This document shows, in pieces, positions 16,691 through 25,152 of a stretch of 64,000 nucleotides of DNA (within the stretch, counting starts at the first letter, position 1; every line of letters starts with the position of its first letter). Location of the stretch: positions 34,309-98,308 of the forward strand of contig NZ_LMAK01000036.1 in the NCBI RefSeq assembly GCF_001439665.1, given 5' to 3'. The stretch comes from Formosa algae (GTDB lineage: Bacteria > Bacteroidota > Bacteroidia > Flavobacteriales > Flavobacteriaceae). Made by a program: the position numbers and the translations under genes. A model generated the notes under the pieces. That model was given only the letters and a program-made list of their open reading frames with translations, was not told the DNA's origin and made no database searches.

Positions 16691-17443
16691 TAGACATAAA
16701 CCAAACATAAAATCGATCAAAAAAGTTATCTATAGAGTTGAGAATGGAAAATTGAAAAATCGAGATCATCTTTTTGAATCTGAACTTAATTCATATACAA
16801 TATATAATAAAAATGAAGATCTAATTGAATTTGGTAAGTGCTACACAGATGGTTCTATCTTAAAAAAAACAATTTATGAAAGGGTTACAAATGGAAACAT
16901 TCAAAAAACCATTGAGAAAAAAGCATCTGGAGAAACTTTAAGTTATTGGACATATAAGTACGATTCTAATGATAACTTAATTGAAATTAAGACTTACGAT
17001 GCAGAAAATAATCTAACCGATATTCAATCTAATACATATGATAAAAACGAAAACAATACCGAGATAGTTTTCAAAAAACCTAATAGCAATATAGGGAAGA
17101 AATACGTATACAAATATAATGCAGATAATAAAAAATTGAAGAATTGATATATAAAGCAGATGGCAGCTAAAAACATACTATTCTCTACTCCTATGACAAG
17201 AATGGAAATGAAAAGGAACAGATAAAATTCAATCCAGATGGAAATTTTGTACAAATGGTATTCGAATACGATAAGATGAATAACCGGATATTCCAAAATT
17301 CGTTCGATAAACAAGGTAAACTTAGACGTCAAATATCATTTGAATATGTGTATGATCATAATGGAAATTGGATAACAAATAAGAGAAGTTCTAATGGAGA
17401 ATTAAATATGGTTTGCGAAAGACAAATAGAATACTACAACTAA
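16689..17443 (+). pseudogene. Decayed YD-repeat (RHS-like) gene fragment
   Basis: The reading frame is already open, with YD-repeat-like sequence (VIYRVENGKLKN), at about 16713 directly behind the truncated attC-like end, with no start codon, so the 5' part is missing. Repeats such as YKYDSNDNLIEIKTYD and TYDKNENNTEI run to about 17130. There a one-base frameshift in an A-run shifts the frame, an in-frame TAA follows at 17168-17170, and similar sequence (LYSYDKNGNEKEQIKF, FEYDKMNNRIFQ) resumes to 17443. The original product was probably a secreted repeat protein. It is now truncated, frameshifted and interrupted. Confidence 0.75.
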
Positions 17444-17522
17444 AAATACGTTATAAAACGATAGCTATAAGTAATTATCAGTACTCACTTACCCTAATAG
17501 TAATCCTCTAATAAATCATAGA

Positions 17523-17559
17523 ATAAAAAGCAAAAGCCTTTTCAACTTTTGCTTTTTAT
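17523..17559 (-). terminator. Bidirectional terminator between island and dps
   Basis: ATAAAAAGCAAAAG (17523-17536) pairs with CTTTTGCTTTTTAT (17546-17559) across a 9-nt loop. It lies 10 bp past the dps stop on the minus strand, with A/T runs on both sides. Confidence 0.75.
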
Positions 17560-17568
17560 AGGTAACAT

Positions 17569-18045
17569 TTAACTTAAATAAGAAGTCAGCATCCAAATTA
17601 ATTTCTCCTGATCTGAAACTAAATCGCTCATTAAAGAAGCTGTTCCTTCATCATTATTATTAGAGGCTGACTCTAAAATATCGCGTTCTTGAATTAAAAG
17701 CTCTTTTAATGTATCTAAGATACCCGCCACACCAACATCTCCGTTAGAAATATTTTTAGAGACTCTAATTGTTTTGTGTTCCAAATAATCTTCCAAAGTG
17801 TGTAAAGGTTGTAATCCTAAAGACAAAATACGCTCTGCTATTTCATCTACAACCTCATTGGTTTCGGTGTAAAGCTCTTCTAATTTTTCATGAAGCATGA
17901 AAAATCTTCGTCCTTTAACATTCCAATGCAACCCTCTTAGATTCATATAATAAATCTGAAAATCTGCTAAAAGAACATTAAGTTTTGTTGCAACATTTAT
18001 TTTATATTCTTGATTTAATCCTACCTGTAATTCTAAAGTTTCCAT
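17569..18045 (-). CDS. dps: Dps family ferritin-like DNA-binding/iron storage protein
   Basis: A 158-residue Dps. It has the ferroxidase motif LRGLHWNVKGRRFFMLHEKLEELYTE region (about 36-60), with the H, D/E residues that bind iron across the dimer interface, then DEIAERILSLG and the closing LVSDQEKLIWML. Dps oxidises Fe(II) with H2O2 and stores it in a 12-mer, protecting DNA. It appears monocistronic. A second Dps (34120-34602) is next to oxyR; this copy has no such neighbour and may respond to a different signal. Confidence 0.93.
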   Translation of the reverse strand: METLELQVGLNQEYKINVATKLNVLLADFQIYYMNLRGLHWNVKGRRFFMLHEKLEELYTETNEVVDEIAERILSLGLQPLHTLEDYLEHKTIRVSKNISNGDVGVAGILDTLKELLIQERDILESASNNNDEGTASLMSDLVSDQEKLIWMLTSYLS

Positions 18046-18220
18046 AATACTAATGTTTATAATTTGTTAAACAAAATTAGTAAGGTTTGTACTGTTAAAT
18101 AGCAACTCAGGTTACACATAGCAATAGATATTACTTATTCTACTATATTAAAATCGAACTGGTTATTTTGGTAATGAGTCTTATATTCAAGAATAATTAG
18201 CAAACAGAAACGTAGATTAT

Positions 18221-18259
18221 AAAAAAAAAGCGTCTGTTATTTTACTAACAAACGCTTTC
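18221..18259 (-). terminator. Terminator for the DUF4331/TPR operon
   Basis: AAAGCGT-C-TGTTA pairs with TAACA-A-ACGCTTT with one mismatch; a run of nine A at 18221-18229 gives the U-tract on the minus strand. It lies 38 bp past the TPR gene stop. Confidence 0.75.
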
Positions 18260-18296
18260 ACTCAATAAAAACCACCAACAAAAAATTATATATATT

Positions 18297-19592
18297 TTAA
18301 ATATTTTTAATACGTTGTGTAGTAACAGGTCCTAGCTCGTAAGACGCTGTTAGTAATTCTTTTTTCAAGGTTTTGGCTTCTTTTATTTTTCCGTTGTCTT
18401 TATAAATTTGTGCAACGTGAAATAGAATTGACGGCTCAAAACTTTTATTTTTAACATGTGTTTCTACAATATCTAATGCTTTTTTGTATTCGCCTTTTTT
18501 ATAATAAGTCCACGCCAACAAATCGTAAGAATGTGGTGTTGGTCTGTTTTCTACTTCTTTCTCTGCTAATGTTAATGCTGAATCAAAAATAAGTAGGTCG
18601 TCTGTATAGACTAAAGTATTATAAGCGTTATACATGTCTCCATATTTTTTATTATCCACAGCTTCTAAATAAGCATTTAAATGATTTGATTTAGAAACCT
18701 CATCATTCATATATTCTGCAATTTCTGCTTTCAAGAGTTCGTAATCTGGTGTTTTGTGATATTGAGTTACGGAATTTAAAATTCGCATAGCTTCTTCTGG
18801 ATTATCATCGTTAGAATATACAATCCAAGCAATTCCTTTTTTAGAATAAGCATCTGAAGGATCAAGATCTAAAGCCTTTAAATAGTATGTATACGATTTT
18901 TCAATCTGTCCGTCGTGTCCATAAAAATCGGCTATATTAGTATATACCCATTGTTTTAAATTTGGATTTTTAGACGTTTCAGCAATAACTAAAGCCTTCT
19001 CCATATATTTTATAGCACTTTCTAAATCGCCTTGATGGTCTTGCCATTTTGCTAAACGAATTACATAATCAAAATCGTTAAAATCTTGAATAGCCATTAA
19101 ATACTTTTTGGCTTCAGCTGTATTTCCCAATTCTAAATGTACATCGAAAAGCATATTTTGAGTACCAACTAAATGTTCTCCTACTACTTCTGCCTTTTTA
19201 AGCAATTTAAGTGCTTCTTTAAAGCGGTGTTGCGAAATATAATTTCTAGCTAAAGCTCTTAAAATACCAGAACTACCAGCATGGGTACGTTCATTAGCTT
19301 CAACCAAGTCGGTTTCTGCTTCAATTAAATAATCAATATTCCCTGTAATTTTAAACATAGAAGACAAAGACGCTGCTTTCTTTATTAGGTATGGAAACTG
19401 ATTTGGGTTCTCGTTTAACTTACCGTTCCAAAACGCATAATCAGCTTCTAAAGCCAACAGCGACTTTTGGTCTTCTGCTTCTACATAGGTGTTATAGTCG
19501 CCCGAATGGGCTATTTTTTTTGTTGTTTTGGTATTACAACTAAAACATAGTAATGTACATACCAAAAGTGTAAGATGTTGTGTAGTTTTCAT
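18297..19592 (-). CDS. TPR-repeat lipoprotein
   Basis: A 431-residue protein with a lipoprotein signal (MKTTQHLTLLVCTLLCFSC, Cys 19) and tetratricopeptide repeats over most of its length (for example YMEKALVIAETSKNPNL, YYLKALDLDPSDAYSKKGIAW). It would be a membrane-tethered scaffold. It follows the two DUF4331-type genes on the same strand (70 bp gap), and genes for DUF4331 proteins with TPR partners often occur together in this phylum. Its binding partner is inferred to be the DUF4331 pair; no enzymatic motif is seen. Confidence 0.8.
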   Translation of the reverse strand: MKTTQHLTLLVCTLLCFSCNTKTTKKIAHSGDYNTYVEAEDQKSLLALEADYAFWNGKLNENPNQFPYLIKKAASLSSMFKITGNIDYLIEAETDLVEANERTHAGSSGILRALARNYISQHRFKEALKLLKKAEVVGEHLVGTQNMLFDVHLELGNTAEAKKYLMAIQDFNDFDYVIRLAKWQDHQGDLESAIKYMEKALVIAETSKNPNLKQWVYTNIADFYGHDGQIEKSYTYYLKALDLDPSDAYSKKGIAWIVYSNDDNPEEAMRILNSVTQYHKTPDYELLKAEIAEYMNDEVSKSNHLNAYLEAVDNKKYGDMYNAYNTLVYTDDLLIFDSALTLAEKEVENRPTPHSYDLLAWTYYKKGEYKKALDIVETHVKNKSFEPSILFHVAQIYKDNGKIKEAKTLKKELLTASYELGPVTTQRIKNI

Positions 19593-19662
19593 GAGGTTGA
19601 GTGTTTTTTGATGTTATTTAACACTAGGGTAAATAGCGATTTACCCTAGTGTGTATTTTAAT

Positions 19663-20223
19663 TTACCAAGCAGAAGCTAAGTAAGGAAATGATGTTAAAA
19701 ATGCTTTATCGTTAGCATCGACATTGTCGTTAGATAATCCTGGGTTTTCGGTAAAATCTTCACCACCAAAAATTAATAACAATTCTACAGTAATCACATC
19801 GTCTGCCAATGCCCTACCTGTTAATACATTAGTACCATCGTAAAATGTTGTGGTACCGTCTAAAGACACGGTTAACACATCTGTAGCAAGCACGCTAGTA
19901 AAAGTTTCTGCATCTAATCCCAATGCATTTGTATCACCTTCCATAGCGTAAGCTGGACTTAATCCTTCTAAGTTAGTTTGAAACATAGATTGATAAGCTG
20001 CACCTTGTTCTGAAGGAATGGTTACGTTGAAATCATCTTTAGATGCAGATGACACAAATACCGTATTTATGGCTGGTCTCCCCATTTGATCCGCTTGCAT
20101 ATAAGTTCCTGTAAAATCAGGTTCTACCGGGTCTATAATCATGTTATTATCGTCGTCGCTTGAACAGTTAAAGGCTAATAATGAAACGCCCACTGCTAAA
20201 AGTGTATATTTTAAAGTTTTCAT
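19663..20223 (-). CDS. DUF4331-related lipoprotein (C-terminal-half type)
   Basis: A 186-residue protein with a lipoprotein signal ending AFNCSS (Cys 20), an acidic D-rich linker (SDDDNN), then a domain with MGRPAINTVFV, GLDAETFTSVLATDVL and LSNDNVDANDKAF. The segment containing 'GRPAINTVF' and the 'LADDVI...L' ending resemble the C-terminal part of DUF4331 proteins. The gene upstream carries the N-terminal part, so the fold is split over two genes. The function is unknown. It is a surface or periplasmic lipoprotein by signal type. Confidence 0.7.
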   Translation of the reverse strand: MKTLKYTLLAVGVSLLAFNCSSDDDNNMIIDPVEPDFTGTYMQADQMGRPAINTVFVSSASKDDFNVTIPSEQGAAYQSMFQTNLEGLSPAYAMEGDTNALGLDAETFTSVLATDVLTVSLDGTTTFYDGTNVLTGRALADDVITVELLLIFGGEDFTENPGLSNDNVDANDKAFLTSFPYLASAW

Positions 20224-20245
20224 AAGTGTATTTTTAAATGGTTAA

Positions 20246-20896
20246 TTATTGTTTTGTTTTAGATTCTACCCAAGTATTAATTGTTCCAGAACCTCCAATC
20301 ATGCTTTTTGGTACTTCTACTACAACAGACATTACGTTAGTTCCTGCAAAGGTGTCGCTTCCTACTTCGTTAAAACTTGTAGCGTTTCCTGCGATAATTT
20401 CAGAGAATTGTGCAAAATCCATGAAAAACGGATCGTCTCTTGGTCCTGCAAAAAACTTCATGTCGTTACTGTTTTCTATAATAGCAGTTCCGCCGTAAGC
20501 AGAAATATCTACCATAGAAGTTGTTGCTGTCGTTTCAATAGCACTACTTAAACCTGTTGTTGTTGGTTTTACTGGACCAAAGAAATACATTACTCCGTCG
20601 CGAGGAATAGCTTGAATAACGTAGTCTTCAATTTTATCATCGTTTGTATCAATGTTAATTTCTATTAAAGTACTTTCATTAAACATTGCTTCACTAGAAG
20701 CCGATGGACTTAATAAGCCTTGTACATTGGCAACAAATACTAAATTGTCTGTGTCTTCACCTTGAAAGGCATAGAAATCTGTAATATCACTTGTTCCGCC
20801 TGCTACTGCTGGTGCATCGATATGATCGGCTGCTACCATAAAGAAACCTGCTATTGATAAAGCTCCGATTCCTAAAATAATTTTCATTTTTTTCAT
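20246..20896 (-). CDS. DUF4331 domain protein (N-terminal-half type)
   Basis: A 216-residue exported protein with signal peptide (about 1-22) followed by DHIDAPAVAGGTSDITDFYAF, the conserved opening of DUF4331 (SHREAP...D.TD.YAF). A region of DNNDD-like acidic residues (IDTNDDKIEDYVI) could bind calcium. It ends at TWVESKTKQ, where full-length DUF4331 proteins would continue; the continuation is in the next gene 22 bp downstream. It is the first gene of a three-gene minus-strand operon. Confidence 0.78.
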   Translation of the reverse strand: MKKMKIILGIGALSIAGFFMVAADHIDAPAVAGGTSDITDFYAFQGEDTDNLVFVANVQGLLSPSASSEAMFNESTLIEINIDTNDDKIEDYVIQAIPRDGVMYFFGPVKPTTTGLSSAIETTATTSMVDISAYGGTAIIENSNDMKFFAGPRDDPFFMDFAQFSEIIAGNATSFNEVGSDTFAGTNVMSVVVEVPKSMIGGSGTINTWVESKTKQ

Positions 20897-21053
20897 AATA
20901 ATTGAGATTTAGTTAATGATTTATTTGACTCTCACACATACCTACGAAAAAAAGAAGGGGGCGGTTTTGTTAAAATTATGTTAACATCTAAAAAAGATGA
21001 TTTTTTGGGCTTTAAAAACTAAATTTGTAAGACTAAGTCTAAGAGAATACGCA

Positions 21054-22232
21054 ATGAACCCATCGGCTAATGGTTGGATAAAAAAACTAATTAAAGAATT
21101 ATCCTCTCAAACTTTATTTGATAATCCATCGGATTACGACTTTTATAAGGCGTTCCGAAACTCAGGGTTTATATATGGGTATAATATTAAAGTGGTAAAC
21201 GATTATATTGTTAATCCGGATTTTACTGAAGAAGAACTGTGTAAAGTGAATTTATGTATCGCTTTTATTAACACTCACAAAACAAGCGGCTCTGAAACCA
21301 ATCTTTTCGATAGTATTATAGATTTTTACACTGCTATTAATGAAAACAAAACATCTTTTTTAGGAGAGCTTTTAGGACGAGATTCTGCCGAAGCTTTAGT
21401 AGAAAAAATCATGCATAAACGGATTCAGATTCATGAAAACGTTATTACGAAAAACTTTAATCATTACATTACAAACGTCTTATTGTATATAGACGTGATT
21501 GCATACGATCATTTTTTAAATAGTAAATTGATTACTAAAGCTTATTTAGAGACTTTAGAATCGACTATAATTACCATAGTTGTGGAAGCTTTAAATTTAA
21601 AATCTGAAAAGAGTAATTACGACAAGAGTTTAATTGAATTGTTTGAATCGTCTTTACGTTACGAGCAAATTGGACATATGACTTATGCTGAAGCTATTGA
21701 AAATGCCAAGCAACTGTGTCACAATCTATATTACTTAGATATTGCTTGTATGGCTGCTTGGAGTGATGAATGGATAGAACCTGCTGAAGCCGAATTTCTT
21801 GAAAATTTAAGCACTGCTTTAAACATAAATGATAAAGAACGTAATGAGTCATTAAATTCGATTAACTTGTTTTTTAATGCCAATCGGGATAAAATACCAT
21901 TATTAAGTGCTAAAAATGTTGTAAAAAGTTTCTACAATAGGTCATCTCAAATTGTGAGTAAACTCATTACCAGAAACAGCCACAGATTATTACAAGAATT
22001 ACGAGACAGTAAGGAGTTAATGATACTATTATCTAAATCTACCGTACGCGATTTAACTGCCGAAGAACAAAAAAAGGTTAATGAACAACTTCTAGATATT
22101 TTTAAGTCTATTCCGAGTTTAGCCATCTTTTTACTTCCTGGCGGCGCTATATTACTCCCAATTGTTATAAAATTTATTCCCAAATTACTGCCCTCTGCTT
22201 TTGATGATAATCGTATCGAGGAAGAAGATTAA
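21054..22232 (+). CDS. LETM1-related biofilm-associated protein
   Basis: A protein of about 392 residues from the ATG at 21054 (MNPSANGWIKKL); an upstream ATG at 20997 would add 19 residues that look less conserved. The first 330 residues are helical, with a TerB-like stretch near 230-270 (LDIACMAAWSDEWIEPAE). The end has the LETM1-like segment IFKSIPSLAIFLLPGGAILLPI. Flavobacterial homologues are named LETM1-related biofilm-associated proteins; the mechanism is unknown. It is monocistronic and convergent with the next gene (stops 2 bp apart). Confidence 0.75.
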   Translation: MNPSANGWIKKLIKELSSQTLFDNPSDYDFYKAFRNSGFIYGYNIKVVNDYIVNPDFTEEELCKVNLCIAFINTHKTSGSETNLFDSIIDFYTAINENKTSFLGELLGRDSAEALVEKIMHKRIQIHENVITKNFNHYITNVLLYIDVIAYDHFLNSKLITKAYLETLESTIITIVVEALNLKSEKSNYDKSLIELFESSLRYEQIGHMTYAEAIENAKQLCHNLYYLDIACMAAWSDEWIEPAEAEFLENLSTALNINDKERNESLNSINLFFNANRDKIPLLSAKNVVKSFYNRSSQIVSKLITRNSHRLLQELRDSKELMILLSKSTVRDLTAEEQKKVNEQLLDIFKSIPSLAIFLLPGGAILLPIVIKFIPKLLPSAFDDNRIEEED

Positions 22233-22233
22233 T

Positions 22234-23853
22234 TTATTTCTTTACAAATTTATAACTCTGTTCTGCTTCTGCGGTTATGCATTTTAAAAAATACAATCCA
22301 GCCCTTAATTGCTGTGTATTTATCTCTAATACAACTGCTGTATTTAGATCTTGACTAGCTTTTGAAACGATGCGTCCGCTAATATCAATAATCTGATAAT
22401 CTAAAGTCTTTAGCTGTACCAATCCTTTTAAAAACAATTGATTTTTAGTAGGATTCGGATATAATTTTATATCGCTAAAAACAGCATCAGACACAGTTAG
22501 TAAATTAAACTGTAATGCAGCGCTTACTGTTTCGCTTTTTAGCACATTATCGCTTGAATGAGCCATAATTTTAAACCAAACGGTATCTCCATTCTCTAAG
22601 GTTGATGCATCCCAGCTAAAACTAGTCGCTGTAAGATCTGTTGCTAATGCACTATAATTAGTATTGTCGGTACTGTATAACACATCGTAATAGGTTGTAC
22701 GTCCATCATCTGGATTCGTAAGTTCCCAAGATATAGTGGTGTTGGGAGTAAAATATTCGTCTTCAAAAGCATTGAAGGTTACTATGGGGTGTTCGTAAGC
22801 ATGAATCAATTCAGCAAAGCCAATCCCTGTAACTTCTACACCATTTACACTTCCGGTTATGGTTGTGGCATCCTCAAAAAAGCGAATGGGTTCTAAAATT
22901 TCTGCATCGTTGTGACGTGGTGTAATAATTAAATCGATTTTATTTTTATCTGAAGTTAATCGCCATTTATTAGAATAACACTGCACATTATCGTCAGACC
23001 AATGATAAGATAAGCGTTCTAACACAAAATCGCTTGTTGTATATTGCGTTGTTTCATCGACATAAGCTGCAAACACTTTATATTTTAAATTATCTGGAAT
23101 GGCATAATCTGGCGTAAACACATTGTAAGCATTAATATCCATACCGTTTGATAATTGAATACTAAACCATTCGTAATTTTCGCCTAAATACGGATTAAAA
23201 CTTCCGTACTGTCTATCTATCCAAGATGTTCCTGTGACTGCTTCCGTTGTACCGTTTAGTGTTATATTTCCAGAGACTTCATTTGTAGTTTGCGAATAGT
23301 AATAGGTGTAATTTTCGCTGCCTTGCTCTAAATAGCCATCATCCCCTATTAACAACGGCCGCTTGGTGGTTTTATAATCCAATTGTAATACTCCAAAAGA
23401 CGATGTTGCAGAGATGGTATATTCAAATGGAATTAAATTGCCGTCTGTATCGCGCTTTGTAATCCAAGTATCTTGAGATCCTAGAAATACATATGCTTCT
23501 ACTAGCAATTCGGTTTCAGATTTAGAGTCGTAGTTTACAGGTTTTGTATCTGAATAAAGCTGCCCCGTACTTTCATCCATAATATTTAAAATTCTGAAGC
23601 CGTCGTAACCTGCATAAGAGTACGAACTAGAAAAATAAATTAGTAAATACGTATAGGTTTTTCCCGAAGTTACACCGGTGACTTCTCCGTTAGCGTACCA
23701 CCATTCGGTTGGTTCTTCGGAATGGAATCCTTCGTCGGTAGGAAAGGACACTAAGCTACCTGTAGGTGTATAAGGATATGTTTTCCAGTCTTGAGCAAAA
23801 GTTAACGTAGAAATAAAACAGACTAATAATAAGGTGGTTAGATTGGTTTTCAT
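22234..23853 (-). CDS. Secreted CrtC/AttH lipocalin-like protein with T9SS sorting tail
   Basis: The preferred start is the ATG at 23851-23853 (MKTNLTTLLLVCF signal, cleavage after TFAQ), ten codons inside a longer frame; length is 539 residues. The AttH/CrtC-type double lipocalin domain (about 25-345) contains EEPTEWWYANGEVTG and GTSWIDRQYGSF. A fibronectin III-like domain follows (about 360-450). The C-terminal 75 residues are a type IX secretion sorting domain (LYPNPTKNQLFLKG ... AGLYFLK). It is probably secreted to the surface. The ligand is unknown; CrtC-like domains act on lipids or terpenoids. Confidence 0.83.
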   Translation of the reverse strand: MKTNLTTLLLVCFISTLTFAQDWKTYPYTPTGSLVSFPTDEGFHSEEPTEWWYANGEVTGVTSGKTYTYLLIYFSSSYSYAGYDGFRILNIMDESTGQLYSDTKPVNYDSKSETELLVEAYVFLGSQDTWITKRDTDGNLIPFEYTISATSSFGVLQLDYKTTKRPLLIGDDGYLEQGSENYTYYYSQTTNEVSGNITLNGTTEAVTGTSWIDRQYGSFNPYLGENYEWFSIQLSNGMDINAYNVFTPDYAIPDNLKYKVFAAYVDETTQYTTSDFVLERLSYHWSDDNVQCYSNKWRLTSDKNKIDLIITPRHNDAEILEPIRFFEDATTITGSVNGVEVTGIGFAELIHAYEHPIVTFNAFEDEYFTPNTTISWELTNPDDGRTTYYDVLYSTDNTNYSALATDLTATSFSWDASTLENGDTVWFKIMAHSSDNVLKSETVSAALQFNLLTVSDAVFSDIKLYPNPTKNQLFLKGLVQLKTLDYQIIDISGRIVSKASQDLNTAVVLEINTQQLRAGLYFLKCITAEAEQSYKFVKK

Positions 23854-23959
23854 AGCGATTGATTTTACAATCAATATAGCCACTAATGCTAAACACCTAA
23901 AAATAAACCCGTTAAGTTTCAGTTTTTTAAGCCTAAAGGTAAAACTGTGAGGTTATTTT

Positions 23960-24715
23960 TTAAGATAACCACTCTTTGAATGTCTTAACACGTTCTCTGG
24001 ATACAATAACTTGGTCTGCTTTGAAGGTTTGTAATTTAATCTCTAATCTGGAATTTGTATAGTTTACCATATCGTGAATGGCATTAATATTTACAATGTA
24101 TTTTCTGCTAACGCGGTAAAACATATCTGGTTCCAATTCGTTTTCTAACTGATCTAAAGTTGAGTTTAATAAATAATTACGCCCTGAAGTTGTATGTAAA
24201 TACGTCCCTTTATTCTCACTGTAAAAACACTCTACATCTTCGCTATTTATTAATTTTAAATGCTGACCAACTTGAACTGAGAATCGTTTTTTATAAGTGC
24301 GGTCTAATGGATTCACTAATAAATTCTTGATTTCATTAAAATCTAAAACGACTTGTTCTTGTTTAGGCATTCTGGATTTATACTTAGCGACAGCTTGTTC
24401 TAAATCGTCTTCATCTATAGGTTTTAATAAATAATCTATACTGTTTAATTTAAAAGCTTTAAGTGCATACTCGTCGTAGGCTGTAGTAAAAATTATAGCT
24501 GATTTAATGTCTAAACTTTCAAAAATTTCGAACGACAAGCCGTCACTTAACTGAATATCTAAGAAGATCAGTTCAGGATGTTCGTTATTTTGAAACCATG
24601 TTATGGATTCTTCTACGGAATGTAACATAACATCTGCTTGTAAGTTTAATTGTGCTAACATACGCTGTAAACGCCTTGCAGATGGTTTTTCGTCTTCTAT
24701 AATTATAACTTTCAT
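23960..24715 (-). CDS. LytTR family response regulator
   Basis: A 251-residue regulator. The receiver domain (1-120) has the acidic pair ED at 7-8, phosphorylation site D53 (FLDIQLSDG) and the conserved Lys in LLKPIDEDDL. The LytTR DNA-binding domain (about 145-250) has FYSENKGTYLHT and YRVSRKYIVNINAI. Its partner is the LytS-type kinase at 25152-26492, two genes upstream on the same strand. An unusual GC-rich repeat lies just before its start. Confidence 0.9.
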   Translation of the reverse strand: MKVIIIEDEKPSARRLQRMLAQLNLQADVMLHSVEESITWFQNNEHPELIFLDIQLSDGLSFEIFESLDIKSAIIFTTAYDEYALKAFKLNSIDYLLKPIDEDDLEQAVAKYKSRMPKQEQVVLDFNEIKNLLVNPLDRTYKKRFSVQVGQHLKLINSEDVECFYSENKGTYLHTTSGRNYLLNSTLDQLENELEPDMFYRVSRKYIVNINAIHDMVNYTNSRLEIKLQTFKADQVIVSRERVKTFKEWLS

Positions 24716-24752
24716 AAAGGATTGAAATTTCTAATGTTTAGTATACTGTTCT

Positions 24753-24837
24753 TGGGTATTGCGTGAGCGATTGCAGCAAGCTACCGTGTAACGCGGAAAG
24801 CGCGGTTTTGGAGCCCAAGCGGAAAAACACGCCCAAA
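24753..24837. repeat. GC-rich intergenic inverted-repeat element
   Basis: An 85-bp block, much richer in GC than its surroundings, between the 2TM and LytTR genes. Its ends are inverted: TTGGG...GCGTG (24753-24765) against CACGC-CCAA (24828-24836), and it contains GCGAT/ACGCGGAAAGCGCGG motifs. GCGTGAG-GATTGCAGC-type repeats are a familiar dispersed intergenic family in flavobacteria; membership is from memory. The block touches the stop of the 2TM gene. Confidence 0.5.
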
Positions 24838-25152
24838 TTATTCCCATTTATGGTTTTTCTCTTTATCCATTAAGGATTTTATTTTTTCGTCTTCCCAGTT
24901 TTTGCCTATCACTAATGTTGGTAAAAACACAGACACGCCATGAGCCAACAACCCTATTCCCCAAGAGCCTAAGGTTATAAAGTTCTTCCATTGCAGATAA
25001 CTTTCTCCAGGTTCCAGATTATTAATATTTATAAAGACAAGCATAAGGTTAATCACGACATATACTATAGCATGTGTATAAAATCCTTTAATACGTCTCA
25101 CTCGTTTTTTTGCACGTTCGTAGCGCTCTTGTTCAAAGTATGTGTTTTCCAT
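24838..25152 (-). CDS. 2TM domain protein
   Basis: A protein of 104 residues from the ATG at 25150-25152. This start is chosen because it overlaps the kinase stop as TAATG; a longer frame reaching 25215 would overlap the kinase gene. It consists of one 2TM domain (MENTYFEQERYERAKKRVRRIKGFYTH, two membrane helices, then GKNWEDEKIKSLM). The same domain is fused to the C-terminus of the upstream kinase, so this is a stand-alone paralogue. It probably modulates the sensor in the membrane; its role is not known. Confidence 0.8.
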   Translation of the reverse strand: MENTYFEQERYERAKKRVRRIKGFYTHAIVYVVINLMLVFININNLEPGESYLQWKNFITLGSWGIGLLAHGVSVFLPTLVIGKNWEDEKIKSLMDKEKNHKWE

